Made by a program: the position numbers and the translations under genes
Origin: Prochlorococcus sp. AG-355-A18
GTDB taxonomy: Bacteria > Cyanobacteriota > Cyanobacteriia > PCC-6307 > Cyanobiaceae
Reading direction: 5' to 3'
DNA: 64,000 nt
Assembly: GCA_003280985.1 (NCBI GenBank)
Contig: QCDH01000005.1
Location: 1 to 64,000 of the forward strand
In this document: in pieces, positions 1 through 10,104 of the stretch
Layout: every line of letters begins with the position of its first letter
Position numbering within the stretch: position 1 is the first letter of the stretch
Notes under the pieces: generated by a model
Database searches by the model: none
Told to the model about the DNA's origin: nothing
Seen by the model: only the letters and a program-made list of their open reading frames with translations

Positions 1-351
1 AAACATTCAGCAAGCAAGGAATGGATTGAAAAACTACTTCACCCCTTAATTAAAAAAAGAATGATAGAAGAATGCAGTCAATACAGAAATAATCAAACTA
101 TAGTATTGGTTATTCCATTATTGTTTGAAGCAAAATTTGAAGATATTTGCACTGAAATATGGTTAGTTAAATGTCCTAAAGAAATTCAAAAAAACAGACT
201 TATCACAAGAGATAAAATTAGCGAAAAAGAAGCATATGAATTGATAAATTTTCAATTAAGTTTTGAAGAAAAAAGAAAATTCTCAGATATTATTTTAGAG
301 AATTCAGATGATCAAAATAAATGGATCAATATGATAAAAGAGCTTCTTTAA
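1..351 (+). CDS. coaE: Dephospho-CoA kinase, C-terminal part (5' end outside window)
   Basis: CoaE phosphorylates dephospho-CoA with ATP in the last step of coenzyme A synthesis in the cytosol. The reading frame is open from the first base of the window, so the gene starts upstream and only about 116 C-terminal residues are visible. These include LLHPLI followed by the VIPLLFE segment typical of the CoaE substrate-binding region, then the helical tail. The P-loop half is missing, so the call rests on the C-terminal half alone. It converges on gatB with a 3-nt gap between the two stop codons. Confidence 0.85.
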   Translation, partial: KHSASKEWIEKLLHPLIKKRMIEECSQYRNNQTIVLVIPLLFEAKFEDICTEIWLVKCPKEIQKNRLITRDKISEKEAYELINFQLSFEEKRKFSDIILENSDDQNKWINMIKELL

Positions 352-354
352 GCT

Positions 355-1827
355 TTAGCTATTTAATTTTTCCATAAGAAGTTTATTTGCAAGTTTAGGG
401 TCAGCTTTACCTTTTGTTTTTTTCATAAGTTGACCAACAAAAAAACCAAGTAACTTAGTTTTGCCATTTTTAAATGCTTGAACTTCATTTGGATGTTCAT
501 TTATAAGTTCATCAATTATTGGTGAAATACTTGAAGAATCAGATATCATTGCCAACCCTTTTTCTTCAACTAATTTTTTCGGGGAAATATTTTTTTGAAT
601 AAGTTCAGGTAAAATTTCTTTTGCAATTTTTCCACTAATTATATTTTTTGAAATCATGTTGATCATTTCAGCAAGATTTTCAGGACTAAGCTTTAATTCA
701 CTAAAACTTAGTTTGTTTGATTTTAAATAGCCAACAATATCACTTGTTACCCAATTTGAAGCTAGTTTAGCCTCAGCACCATTTGCTACTGTTTGTTCAA
801 AAAAGTTTGCCATGCTTATTTCATCAGAAATTACCCTTGCATCATATGCAGACAACCCAAATTGACTTACGTATTTATATCTTTTCTTTGAAGGTAATTC
901 TGGTAGTTCTTTAAACCATATTTCTTGTTGGGCTTTTGTTATTTCAATTGGACCTAAGTCAGGATCAGGAAAATATCTATAGTCACTGCTACCTTCTTTT
1001 AATCTCATACTTTTAGTTAATTGCTTAGCTTCATCCCATAACCTTGTTTCTTGGAAAATTTTTCCTCCATTTTCATAAACTTCTATTTGTCTGGCTATTT
1101 CATAATCACAAGCCTTTTGAATTGCAGAAAATGAATTCATATTTTTTATTTCCACTTTGGTACCAAAAGGTGCATTAGGTCCTTTTCTAACTGAAATATT
1201 GACATCGCAGCGTAATGAACCCTCTTGCATATTTCCGTCTGATACCCCTAGATATCTAACTGTTCTTCTAATTTCTGAAGCATATTCAGATGCCTCTTTA
1301 CCTGATCTAATATCTGGTTTACTTACAATCTCACAAAGTGCTATTCCGGCACGATTGTAATCAACTAAAGAATACTTAGAGCCAGCTAATCTATCACTTC
1401 CTGAATGGACTAGTTTTCCAGCGTCTTCTTCCATATGTAGCCTTTCTATACCAATTTTTTTGAAATAAGGTTCTTTGTCCTTTTCAATTATTTCAACCTC
1501 TAACCAACCATTTTCAGCTAGTGGCTCATCAAATTGTGAAATTTGATAATTTTTAGGAAGATCAGGATAAAAATATTGTTTTCTATCAAATTTACAATGT
1601 TCTGCAACGTTTAAATTTAATGCTAACGAAGTTTTTACAGCATACTCAAGAACAGTCTCATTCAGAACTGGAAGAGTTCCTGGTAACCCACAAACTACAG
1701 GATCTATATGGGTATTAGGTGCATCACCAAAAGCTGTTGACGCAGATGTGAATATTTTACTTTTCGTATTAAGCTGTACATGAGTTTCCAAACCAATCAC
1801 AGCTTCCCAAGATTCCAAATTGTTCAT
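355..1827 (-). CDS. gatB: Aspartyl/glutamyl-tRNA amidotransferase subunit B
   Basis: GatB is the kinase/transamidase subunit of GatCAB, which converts Glu-tRNA(Gln) to Gln-tRNA(Gln). Cyanobacteria lack a glutaminyl-tRNA synthetase and depend on this route. The 490-aa length is normal. The N-terminal signature GLETHVQLNTKSKIF and the YFYPDLPKNYQIS segment are visible, and the C-terminal ~150 residues form the helical, YqeY-like tRNA-binding tail. The start codon at 1827 gives the usual short leader before the signature. It is divergent from thiO, with 79 nt between them for both promoters. No gatA or gatC is adjacent. Confidence 0.97.
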   Translation of the reverse strand: MNNLESWEAVIGLETHVQLNTKSKIFTSASTAFGDAPNTHIDPVVCGLPGTLPVLNETVLEYAVKTSLALNLNVAEHCKFDRKQYFYPDLPKNYQISQFDEPLAENGWLEVEIIEKDKEPYFKKIGIERLHMEEDAGKLVHSGSDRLAGSKYSLVDYNRAGIALCEIVSKPDIRSGKEASEYASEIRRTVRYLGVSDGNMQEGSLRCDVNISVRKGPNAPFGTKVEIKNMNSFSAIQKACDYEIARQIEVYENGGKIFQETRLWDEAKQLTKSMRLKEGSSDYRYFPDPDLGPIEITKAQQEIWFKELPELPSKKRYKYVSQFGLSAYDARVISDEISMANFFEQTVANGAEAKLASNWVTSDIVGYLKSNKLSFSELKLSPENLAEMINMISKNIISGKIAKEILPELIQKNISPKKLVEEKGLAMISDSSSISPIIDELINEHPNEVQAFKNGKTKLLGFFVGQLMKKTKGKADPKLANKLLMEKLNS

Positions 1828-1906
1828 TATTAAAAGTCTCTTTATTAATATTATTGGATATAAAGGAAAAGAGGACTAAAACACAAATAAAAATATTAAT
1901 TTTTAA

Positions 1907-3016
1907 ATGGCACAACAAACCAAAAATTCAATATTAATCATTGGAGGTGGACTTTTAGGTTTATCTATTGCTTATGAATTTTCTAGAAATAACTTCAAAG
2001 TTTTAGTTTTAAGCAAAAACAGAAATGAATCAGCTGGATTTGTTGCTGCAGGAATGTTAGCTACTCATGCCGAAGGGCTCGAAGATGAATTACTAAAATT
2101 TGGCCAAGAAAGTCAAAATCTAATTCCAAAGTGGATACAAAGTATTGAACAAGATAGTAATATTAAATGCGGTTTAAAAAAATGTGGCATAGTAGTTCCT
2201 TTTAAAAACAAAGAAGATCTTGAAGAGTTTCCCACTTATGAATATGGAAAATATTTAAATCACAAAGATCTTCAAATAGAAATCAATGGAATGAATTCTA
2301 TTTGGAAACATGGTTTACTTTTTGAGCAAGATGGTCAAATAGATAACCGAAGAAAACTGATGCGTGCTCTTGAGAGAGCATGCTCATTGAATGGAGTCGA
2401 TTTTCAAGAGGGATCAGAAGTAGAGGATTTGACATTCGAAAAAAACAAAATTACAGGTGCAAGAGTTTTATGTGCCACTGGGGAAATAAAAAAAATTAAC
2501 TGCGAAAAAGCAATTATATGCAGCGGTGCTTGGAGTAAAAAAATTTTTAATAAGATTCCAGTCTTTCCTGTAAAGGGACAAATGCTTTCAATACAAGGTC
2601 CAACAAATTTTTTGAAAAGAGTTATTTTTGGTCCAAAAACTTATCTAGTTCCCCGTGATGATGGACTTATCATAGTTGGAGCGACAGTTGAAAAAGATTC
2701 AAAATTTAATCAAGGTAATACTCCTAATGGAATAAAGCAACTGCAAGAAGGCATTCGCTCCTTATTACCAGAAGCTATTAATTGGCCACAAATGGAACAT
2801 TGGTGGGGATTTAGACCTTGCACACCAGATCTGAAACCAATAATTGGAAAATCAAAAATTGAAAATCTTTTTATAGCTACAGGACATTACAGAAATGGAG
2901 TTTTATTTTCTGCAATAACAAGTGATCTTCTTTTGAAAATAGTTCAAAATAAAAATCTCAACGAAATAGAAAAAAGCTTTTTAGAAAAATTTAGTTTAGA
3001 TAGATTTGCGATTTAA
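1907..3016 (+). CDS. thiO: FAD-dependent amino-acid oxidase, glycine oxidase type (ThiO-like)
   Basis: This is a 369-aa flavoprotein of the DAO family. The dinucleotide-binding motif IIGGGLLGLS lies at residues 11-20. The C-terminal segment GHYRNGVLFSAITSDLL matches the FAD-contacting end of ThiO and DadA-like oxidases. ThiO oxidises glycine to the imine used to build the thiazole of thiamine. The exact substrate cannot be read from the sequence, so another small amino acid is possible. No thi genes are adjacent; thiL lies about 25 kb away. It converges on ndk with only 3 nt between stops. Confidence 0.85.
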   Translation: MAQQTKNSILIIGGGLLGLSIAYEFSRNNFKVLVLSKNRNESAGFVAAGMLATHAEGLEDELLKFGQESQNLIPKWIQSIEQDSNIKCGLKKCGIVVPFKNKEDLEEFPTYEYGKYLNHKDLQIEINGMNSIWKHGLLFEQDGQIDNRRKLMRALERACSLNGVDFQEGSEVEDLTFEKNKITGARVLCATGEIKKINCEKAIICSGAWSKKIFNKIPVFPVKGQMLSIQGPTNFLKRVIFGPKTYLVPRDDGLIIVGATVEKDSKFNQGNTPNGIKQLQEGIRSLLPEAINWPQMEHWWGFRPCTPDLKPIIGKSKIENLFIATGHYRNGVLFSAITSDLLLKIVQNKNLNEIEKSFLEKFSLDRFAI

Positions 3017-3019
3017 ATT

Positions 3020-3478
3020 TTAATTTTCGGATCGCCATTTCGAATCAGAAGTTTCCCACTCACATAGTTCCTCTTCGTTAAACCATAGATCAATTTCAAA
3101 TTTTGCTGTATCTTCTCCATCAGAACCATGAATAATATTCCTCCCAATATCAATAGCTAAATCACCTCTAATTGTTCCAGGCTCTGCTTCCAGAGGTTTT
3201 GTTGCACCTATTAGTTTTCTAGCACTCAAAATAACTCCTGCGCCTTCCCACACCATTGCTACAACAGGACCACTTGAAATAAAGTCTACTAAATCACCAA
3301 AAAAGGGTCTTTCTCTATGTACTCCATAATGATTTTGAGCAAGTTCTTTTGAAGGAATTAATTGCTTTAATCCAACCAATTTAAATCCTTTTTTTTCAAA
3401 TCTGCCAATAATCTCAGAAACATATCCTCTTTGAACTCCATCCGGTTTAATTGCAATAAAGGTTCTCTCTTGGGTCAT
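3020..3478 (-). CDS. ndk: Nucleoside diphosphate kinase
   Basis: Ndk transfers the gamma-phosphate between nucleoside triphosphates and diphosphates through a phospho-histidine. The 152-aa length is typical. The N-terminus [13 protein letters not shown] is the family nucleotide-binding start, and the active-site histidine is H117 in NIIHGSD. The start at 3478 puts the first strand at the usual distance. It faces speA divergently across a 122-nt gap that would hold both promoters; no clear operator was seen there. Confidence 0.98.
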   Translation of the reverse strand: MTQERTFIAIKPDGVQRGYVSEIIGRFEKKGFKLVGLKQLIPSKELAQNHYGVHRERPFFGDLVDFISSGPVVAMVWEGAGVILSARKLIGATKPLEAEPGTIRGDLAIDIGRNIIHGSDGEDTAKFEIDLWFNEEELCEWETSDSKWRSEN

Positions 3479-3600
3479 TTAGTTAATAATCACTCTATGT
3501 ATATTCAACTTTTGGGTGGTAACTTGGCAAGTAATCATTAAAATAAAAGATATTGTTTTGAGTTATTTTCAAAAACATTTATTAATTACCAAGACATAAA

Positions 3601-5547
3601 TTGACCAATTTTGAGCCGAAAAAATTAAAAAATATTTGGACTATTAAAGATAGTATTGCGACTTATAACATAGACAAATGGGGAGATAAATATTTTTCTA
3701 TAAATTCCAAAGGAAATATATCAGTAACTAAAGATATAAAATCTGAAAATAAGATTGATCTTTTTAAGCTTGTTAAAGAACTTAAGAGTAGAGAAATAAA
3801 TCCTCCATTAATCATAAGATTTAATGATATCTTGAAAGATCGAATAAATGCATTACATGACTCTTTTTTAAAAGCAATAAAAACCTATAAATATAAGAAC
3901 ATTTATCAAGGCGTTTTTCCTGTAAAGTGTAATCAACAGAAAAATGTCCTAGAAAAGATTATAGAGTTTGGTAGCCAATGGGATTTTGGTTTAGAAGTAG
4001 GAAGTAAATCAGAACTATTAATTGGCCTTGCACTTCTTGAAAACCAAAATTCATTATTAATATGCAACGGATATAAAGATAAAAAATATATTGAGATTGC
4101 TACTTTGGCCAGAAAACTCGGCAAAAATCCAATAATAGTTATTGAACAACGAGATGAGGTAAAAAGAATTATTCAAGCAGTTCAAGAACTTAATGCGACT
4201 CCATTGATAGGAATTAGAGCAAAGTTATCAAGTAAAAGTAGTGGTAGGTGGAGTAAATCTATTGGAGATAATTCCAAATTTGGATTATCAATCCCAGAAA
4301 TTATGTTGACAATAAAAGAACTAAAAGAAGCAAATCTTATAAACGAAATGAAATTGCTTCATTTTCATATAGGCAGTCAAATAAGTGATATTGCTGTGAT
4401 CAAAGACGCATTACAAGAAGCGAGTCAAATATATGTTGAACTATGCAAACTAGGAGCCCCAATGCAATATATCGACGTTGGGGGTGGATTAGGAATAGAT
4501 TTTGATGGAACTAAAACCTCCTCCAACACTTCTACTAATTATTCTCTCCAAAATTATGCTAACGATGTAATTGCAACTATTAAGGATTCATGTGAATTAA
4601 ATAATATCAAGCATCCAACCATAATCTCAGAAAGTGGAAGAGCAATAATTAGTCATTGTTCAGTTTTAATTTTTAATGTCTTAGGAACAAGTCATGTCAG
4701 TTCCAAACTACAAATTTTTGATAAAAAAAATCAACAATTAATAATTTCAAATTTACTTGATACTTTCTATGAATTAAAAAAACTTAAAAATAAAAAAATA
4801 AATTTATCTCAAATAATTGAACTATGGAATGATGCAAAAAAGTTTAAAGAAGATTGCTTAGTCGCTTTTAGATTAGGATTTTTAAGTTTGGCAGAAAGAG
4901 CTTATGCCGAAGAACTTACTTGGGCTTGCGCAAAAGAAATTTCTAATAACCTGAATAATTATGAAATCAATCACCCTGATTTATCTGAAATTACAGAAAC
5001 TCTTGCATCAACTTATTATGCAAATTTATCTATATTTAAATCTATTCCCGATAGCTGGGCAATAAATCAGATTTTTCCAATAGTACCAATACATAGACAC
5101 TTAGAGGAGCCGTTCTGCAAAGGTAACTTTGCAGATTTAACTTGTGATTCAGATGGGAAACTAAATAATTTTATTGATGATGGAAAAATTAAATCATTAC
5201 TAAATTTACATAAGCCAGAGGAAGATAAAGATTATCTAATTGGAATTTTTATGACTGGAGCCTATCAAGAAGCATTAGGAAACTTGCACAATTTATTTGG
5301 TAGTACAAACGTTGTTCATATAGACATAAATGAAGATGATTCTTATAAGGTCAAAAATATTATTAAAGAGGACAGTAAATCCGAAATTTTACAATTATTA
5401 GATTACAGTTCAGCTTCTTTGGTTGAATCTATAAGGATTAATACTGAATCAGCAATTGATCAAAAAAAATTGACTATTGAAGAAGCGAGGAAATTAATTG
5501 GTCAAATCGAAATTAGTCTCAGAAAAAGTAGTTATTTATCAGAATGA
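3601..5547 (+). CDS. speA: Biosynthetic arginine decarboxylase (TTG start)
   Basis: SpeA decarboxylates arginine to agmatine, the entry to polyamine synthesis. This 648-aa protein has the alanine-racemase-like PLP barrel. The PLP lysine is K109 in VFPVKCNQ, and HIGSQI and the glycine-rich [12 protein letters not shown] phosphate-binding loop follow. The N-terminus matches the expected family start, but the codon is TTG. An in-frame stop 18 nt upstream (TAA, 3583-3585), with no ATG or GTG after it, leaves TTG at 3601 as the best start. The last 16 nt overlap the 3' end of alaS on the other strand. Confidence 0.95.
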   Translation: MTNFEPKKLKNIWTIKDSIATYNIDKWGDKYFSINSKGNISVTKDIKSENKIDLFKLVKELKSREINPPLIIRFNDILKDRINALHDSFLKAIKTYKYKNIYQGVFPVKCNQQKNVLEKIIEFGSQWDFGLEVGSKSELLIGLALLENQNSLLICNGYKDKKYIEIATLARKLGKNPIIVIEQRDEVKRIIQAVQELNATPLIGIRAKLSSKSSGRWSKSIGDNSKFGLSIPEIMLTIKELKEANLINEMKLLHFHIGSQISDIAVIKDALQEASQIYVELCKLGAPMQYIDVGGGLGIDFDGTKTSSNTSTNYSLQNYANDVIATIKDSCELNNIKHPTIISESGRAIISHCSVLIFNVLGTSHVSSKLQIFDKKNQQLIISNLLDTFYELKKLKNKKINLSQIIELWNDAKKFKEDCLVAFRLGFLSLAERAYAEELTWACAKEISNNLNNYEINHPDLSEITETLASTYYANLSIFKSIPDSWAINQIFPIVPIHRHLEEPFCKGNFADLTCDSDGKLNNFIDDGKIKSLLNLHKPEEDKDYLIGIFMTGAYQEALGNLHNLFGSTNVVHIDINEDDSYKVKNIIKEDSKSEILQLLDYSSASLVESIRINTESAIDQKKLTIEEARKLIGQIEISLRKSSYLSE

Positions 5548-8192
5548 CTATCTAATATTTTTTGCAAATAATTTTTAGCATAATCTAGAGCATCATTTAA
5601 CTTATCAATATCTTTAGCACCTGCTTGAGCAAAGTTAGGCTTTCCTCCTCCACCTCCCGAACAAATTCTTGCAATCTCATTAATTAATTTACCTGCATGC
5701 AATCCATTTTTTACTGCATCATCACCTAAAGAAACTGCAAATAACAACTTTCTATTTTCTGGATTTGGTATTCCCCCAAGAATCACTATTGCTTTATTTC
5801 CCAAATGAGAAGTTAAATTAAGTGCTGCAGATTGCAGAGAATTCCCATCTAAGCCATCAATCTGATTTACTAAAATTGAAAAAGAATTTACTATTTCTGC
5901 GGATGATTTTATAGCAGAGTATTTAAAATATGCAATTTCATCTTTCATTTTTTTTATCTCTTTATTCTTATTATTAAGCTCTGCTTGCAAATTATTAACC
6001 CTTTCAAAAAGTTGATTAGGATTTGCTTTTAACAAATCACTTAGTTGATTTACTAAAGCATTTCTTTCACTGAAATAGTCTAATGCTGATTGGCCTGATA
6101 ATGCTTCAATTCTTCTTACTCCGGCTGAGATTCCTTCCTCACTAATTATTTTGAAATAACCTAATTCGGATGTAGTTTTAACATGTGTGCCACCACAAAG
6201 TTCCATTGAAACTCCTTGCACATTAACAACGCGCACCTCATCTTCATATTTTTCTCCAAACATGGCGACTGCGCCCTTTTCAAGAGCCTCACTCTTGGAC
6301 ATATTTTTTATTTCTAGTGCATGATTTTCCATAATCCAAGAATTAACTAAAGTCTCAATCTTAGTAATTTGATCTTTAGAAATAGGATTAGAAGAATTAA
6401 AGTCAAATCGTAATTTATTGAAGGCTACTAATGAACCTTTCTGTCCAACACTTTCATTAACAACTGATTTAAGTGCAGATTGTAATAAATGAGTAGCTGT
6501 ATGATTTGCAGCCGCCTTAGCTCTATTAGCGGAACTAACATTAGTCTTAACTTTTTGTCCAGTAGTTAATATTCCTTTTTTTATCGTTCCATAATGTAAA
6601 AAAACATTTTTCTTTCGAATAACATTATCAACCAAGACCTCTACATCTTTGGAAAATATCGTTCCAATATCACCAACTTGCCCACCAGATTCTCCATAAA
6701 AAGTTGTCTGATCAAGAACAATTAAAACTTTCTGATCTGCACTTGCTTGCTTAACTAGTGTTGCATCCACAAATATACCCTTTATTTCAGCTTCCGAAAG
6801 AAGTGAATCATAACCATTAAAAACAGTTTTGTTAAAAAGAACAATTTCTCGCTCTAATGATCCCTCTAATGTCAAATCAATATTACTTGAAGCAGCTTTA
6901 GCTCTCTCTTTTTGTGCATTCATTTCTTCTTCAAAACCCTTTATATCTACACTAATACTGTTTTCTTCAGCAATTTCTGCAGTAAGTTCTAGAGGAAATC
7001 CATAAGTATCATAGAGTTCAAAAGCTTTAAAGCCAGAAATTAATTTCTGCCCTGAAGAAATTAACTCATCTAGCAATTTCTCTCCTCTTTCAAGAGTTTC
7101 CCTAAATCTTATTTCTTCAATTTTTATCTCATTCAAAATTAAATCATTATTATTTTTTAAATCAGGATAATTATTTTGCATTAAATTGATCCCGACAGTA
7201 GCAATATGAGGTAAAAATTCATTTGTTATACCTAATAATCTCCCATGTCTGACCATTCTTCTAATAAGCCTTCTTAATATATATCCTCTGCCGAGATTAC
7301 TTGGTGCTACTCCGTCAGAAATTAAATGAATAACAGCTCTTGTATGATCTCCAAGGATTTTTAAAGAAATTTTGTTTTTATCATCTGAAGAAAAATAATC
7401 AATATTTGCAATCTCACAAATTTTTTGAATGATAGGAAAAATTAAATCTGTCTCATAGTTATTTTGCTTTTTTTGTAGTATTTGAGCCATCCTTTCAAGA
7501 CCCATTCCTGTATCAATATTTTTAAATTTTAAATCTGTCAATTTTCCATTAGGGTCACGATTATATTGCATAAAAACAAGATTATAAAATTCAATAAAGC
7601 GATCTCCATCTTCTAAATCAATATTCTGCAGACCCTTTTCAGGATGAAAATCATAATAAAGTTCTGAACAAGGTCCACATGGACCTGTTTTGCCAGATGA
7701 CCAAAAATTATCTTTCTCTCCTAGTTTCACTATCCTATCTGGATGAATACCTATTTCATCTCTCCAAATTTTTGCAGACTCTTCGTCTTCGTGAAAAACA
7801 CTCACAATTATATTTTCAACAGAAAGTTGATAAATATTAGTAACTAATTCCCAAGCCCATTGAATAGCCTCTCGTTTAAAATAATCTCCAAATGAGAAAT
7901 TACCAAGCATTTCAAAAAAAGTATGATGTCTAGCTGTCACTCCAACGTTTTCTATATCGTTTGTTCTGATGCACTTTTGGCTAGATGTAGCCCTTTTTGA
8001 TGGTCTTTCTTTTAAACCTAAAAAAACTGGTTTAAAAGGTAGCATTCCAGCAATTGTGAGCATAACCGTAGGATCATCTGGAATCAAAGATGCACTTGGA
8101 ATGATTTTATGTAATTTTTCACTATAAAATTTTAAAAAAGCATTTCTTATCTCATCTCCAGTAACTATTTTTTTCATTAGTTGAGATGTCAT
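5532..8192 (-). CDS. alaS: Alanyl-tRNA synthetase
   Basis: AlaS charges tRNA(Ala) and hydrolyses mischarged Ser- and Gly-tRNA(Ala). The 886-aa protein has the full class II layout: an aminoacylation core (residues ~1-450), an editing domain with the zinc-type motifs NHTATH and CGGTH, and a C-terminal DHHA1 domain ending in [13 protein letters not shown]. An internal ATG five codons in ([10 protein letters not shown]) is an alternative start. It converges on and overlaps speA by 16 nt. Its 5' side faces the flavodiiron operon across 120 nt. Confidence 0.98.
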   Translation of the reverse strand: MTSQLMKKIVTGDEIRNAFLKFYSEKLHKIIPSASLIPDDPTVMLTIAGMLPFKPVFLGLKERPSKRATSSQKCIRTNDIENVGVTARHHTFFEMLGNFSFGDYFKREAIQWAWELVTNIYQLSVENIIVSVFHEDEESAKIWRDEIGIHPDRIVKLGEKDNFWSSGKTGPCGPCSELYYDFHPEKGLQNIDLEDGDRFIEFYNLVFMQYNRDPNGKLTDLKFKNIDTGMGLERMAQILQKKQNNYETDLIFPIIQKICEIANIDYFSSDDKNKISLKILGDHTRAVIHLISDGVAPSNLGRGYILRRLIRRMVRHGRLLGITNEFLPHIATVGINLMQNNYPDLKNNNDLILNEIKIEEIRFRETLERGEKLLDELISSGQKLISGFKAFELYDTYGFPLELTAEIAEENSISVDIKGFEEEMNAQKERAKAASSNIDLTLEGSLEREIVLFNKTVFNGYDSLLSEAEIKGIFVDATLVKQASADQKVLIVLDQTTFYGESGGQVGDIGTIFSKDVEVLVDNVIRKKNVFLHYGTIKKGILTTGQKVKTNVSSANRAKAAANHTATHLLQSALKSVVNESVGQKGSLVAFNKLRFDFNSSNPISKDQITKIETLVNSWIMENHALEIKNMSKSEALEKGAVAMFGEKYEDEVRVVNVQGVSMELCGGTHVKTTSELGYFKIISEEGISAGVRRIEALSGQSALDYFSERNALVNQLSDLLKANPNQLFERVNNLQAELNNKNKEIKKMKDEIAYFKYSAIKSSAEIVNSFSILVNQIDGLDGNSLQSAALNLTSHLGNKAIVILGGIPNPENRKLLFAVSLGDDAVKNGLHAGKLINEIARICSGGGGGKPNFAQAGAKDIDKLNDALDYAKNYLQKILDSHSDK

Positions 8193-8312
8193 TTATCCGG
8201 AATAAGAAGAAAAAAAAATTAAAGAAAAGCGTAATTTCGGTTATTTCGCAAAAATGATCACGCGGATCTATATTCTATATAACTAAAGTTATTTTATAAA
8301 GCGAATTATTCT

Positions 8313-10088
8313 ATGATAGCCTCTGCCCAGACAAGTAATTCTAAATTGGCACAAATAAATAACAAGTTGACAGTCCAATCTCAAAATTTTACTTATGATT
8401 CTTGTGCTATAAGATCTTTGGATTGGGATCGCAGTAGATTTGATATTGAATTTGGCTTAAGAAATGGAACTACTTACAATAGTTTTATTATTAAAGGCGA
8501 AAAAATAGCAATTATTGATACTAGTCACGCAAAGTTCGAAGAATTATGGTTTGAAGAATTACTGAAAAAGGTAAACCCCAAAGATGTTGATTATCTAATT
8601 ACAAGCCATACAGAACCTGACCATTCTGGTTTAATAGGTAATCTTTTAGAATTAAACCAAAATATCACAGTAGTTGGATCAAAATTAGCCCTTAAATTTA
8701 TTGAAGACCAAATACATATTCCCTTTAAGCGTCTAGAGGTTAAGAGTGGAGAATTTTTAAATTTAGGAACTAATCCTAATAGCGGTTTAGAACATAATAT
8801 TGAATTTATAAGTGCACCAAATTTACATTGGCCAGATACAATATTTTCATATGATCACAGCACACATGTTCTCTATACATGCGATGCATTTGGACTCCAT
8901 TATTGTTCTGACGAATTTTTTGACATTGATCAAAAAGAAATATACGATGATTTCCGTTTTTATTACGATTGCCTTATGGCTCCAAACGCTAGAAGCGTTC
9001 TACAGGCAATTAAAAGAATAGATAAGCTACCTGAATTAAAAACAATAGCTGTTGGTCATGGGCCTTTGCTCAATAATCAGGTTAATTTTTGGAAAGGAAA
9101 ATATCTAGAATGGAGTAGCAATAAAAGCAAAGGTAATGATTTTGTTTCAGTCTGCTATATCAGTGACTATGGTTATTGTGATCGACTAAGTCAAGCGATA
9201 TCTCATGGAATAAGTAAAGCGGATGCACAAGTTCAATTAATTGATTTAAGATCTTCTGATCCGCAAGAATTAACAAGTTTGATTTCCGAATCAAAAGCAG
9301 TAGTCATTCCCACATGGCCAGTAGACTCAGATAATGAATTAAAGGAGTCTCTCGGGACTTTATTTGCAGCACTAAAACCGAAACAATTTACTGCTGTCTA
9401 TGATGCATTTGGTGGAAATGATGAACCAATAGATTCTTTAGCAAATAAATTAAGAGAACTTGGACAAAAAGAAGCTTTCTCTCCTTTAAGAGTTAAAAAT
9501 ATTCCAGATCCCATTGTTTATCAACAATTTGAAGAAGCTGGAACTGACTTGGGTCAATTGATCAATAAAAAGAAGAATATTGCCTCTATGAAGAGCCTTG
9601 ATTCAAACTTAGATAAAGCATTAGGTAGATTAAGTGGGGGATTATATGTTGTTACAGCGAGCCAAGGGGAAGGTTCGACATTTAGACAAAGTGCAATGGT
9701 TGCAAGTTGGGTTAGTCAAGCAAGCTTTTCTCCACCGGGTATTACAGTTGCAGTAGCAAAAGATAGAGCTATTGAATCATATATGCAAGTTGGGAAAGGT
9801 TTTGTTGTGAATATCTTAAGAGAGGATAACTACCAAAAAATGTTCAGACATTTTTTAAAGAGATTTGCTCCTGGAGCTGATAGATTTGCAGAAGTAGATG
9901 TAATTAGCAACATCGCTGAAGGAGGACCAGTTCTCTCAGATTCACTCGCCTTTTTAGATTGTAAAGTTAGTTCTAGACTGGAGACTCCAGACCATTGGAT
10001 AATTTACGGAATTGTTGAAAATGGTAATGTTTCTGACTTATCATGCAAGACAGCAGTTCATCACAGAAAAGTTGCTAATCACTATTAG
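8313..10088 (+). CDS. flv3: Flavodiiron protein with intact diiron site (Flv3-type)
   Basis: This 591-aa cyanobacterial flavodiiron protein has three parts: a beta-lactamase-like diiron domain (~30-260), a flavodoxin-like FMN domain (~280-410) and a C-terminal flavin-reductase domain (~435-585). The iron ligands are all present: H99, E101, D103 and H104 (HTEPDH), H172 in NLHWPD, D191 in CDAFG and H249 in GHGP. In model cyanobacteria Flv1/Flv3 reduce O2 to water with electrons from photosystem I, protecting the photosystem without releasing superoxide. It leads a three-gene operon with a 16-nt gap to the Flv1-type partner. Naming it Flv3 rests on the intact ligand set. Confidence 0.9.
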   Translation: MIASAQTSNSKLAQINNKLTVQSQNFTYDSCAIRSLDWDRSRFDIEFGLRNGTTYNSFIIKGEKIAIIDTSHAKFEELWFEELLKKVNPKDVDYLITSHTEPDHSGLIGNLLELNQNITVVGSKLALKFIEDQIHIPFKRLEVKSGEFLNLGTNPNSGLEHNIEFISAPNLHWPDTIFSYDHSTHVLYTCDAFGLHYCSDEFFDIDQKEIYDDFRFYYDCLMAPNARSVLQAIKRIDKLPELKTIAVGHGPLLNNQVNFWKGKYLEWSSNKSKGNDFVSVCYISDYGYCDRLSQAISHGISKADAQVQLIDLRSSDPQELTSLISESKAVVIPTWPVDSDNELKESLGTLFAALKPKQFTAVYDAFGGNDEPIDSLANKLRELGQKEAFSPLRVKNIPDPIVYQQFEEAGTDLGQLINKKKNIASMKSLDSNLDKALGRLSGGLYVVTASQGEGSTFRQSAMVASWVSQASFSPPGITVAVAKDRAIESYMQVGKGFVVNILREDNYQKMFRHFLKRFAPGADRFAEVDVISNIAEGGPVLSDSLAFLDCKVSSRLETPDHWIIYGIVENGNVSDLSCKTAVHHRKVANHY

Positions 10089-10104
10089 AAAATAATTCTT
10101 TAAA

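Noticed and set aside
3479-3600. NtcA-like or other nitrogen-control site upstream of speA
   Set aside because: GTAACTTGGCAAGTA does not keep the required GTA-N8-TAC pattern; no site is claimed.
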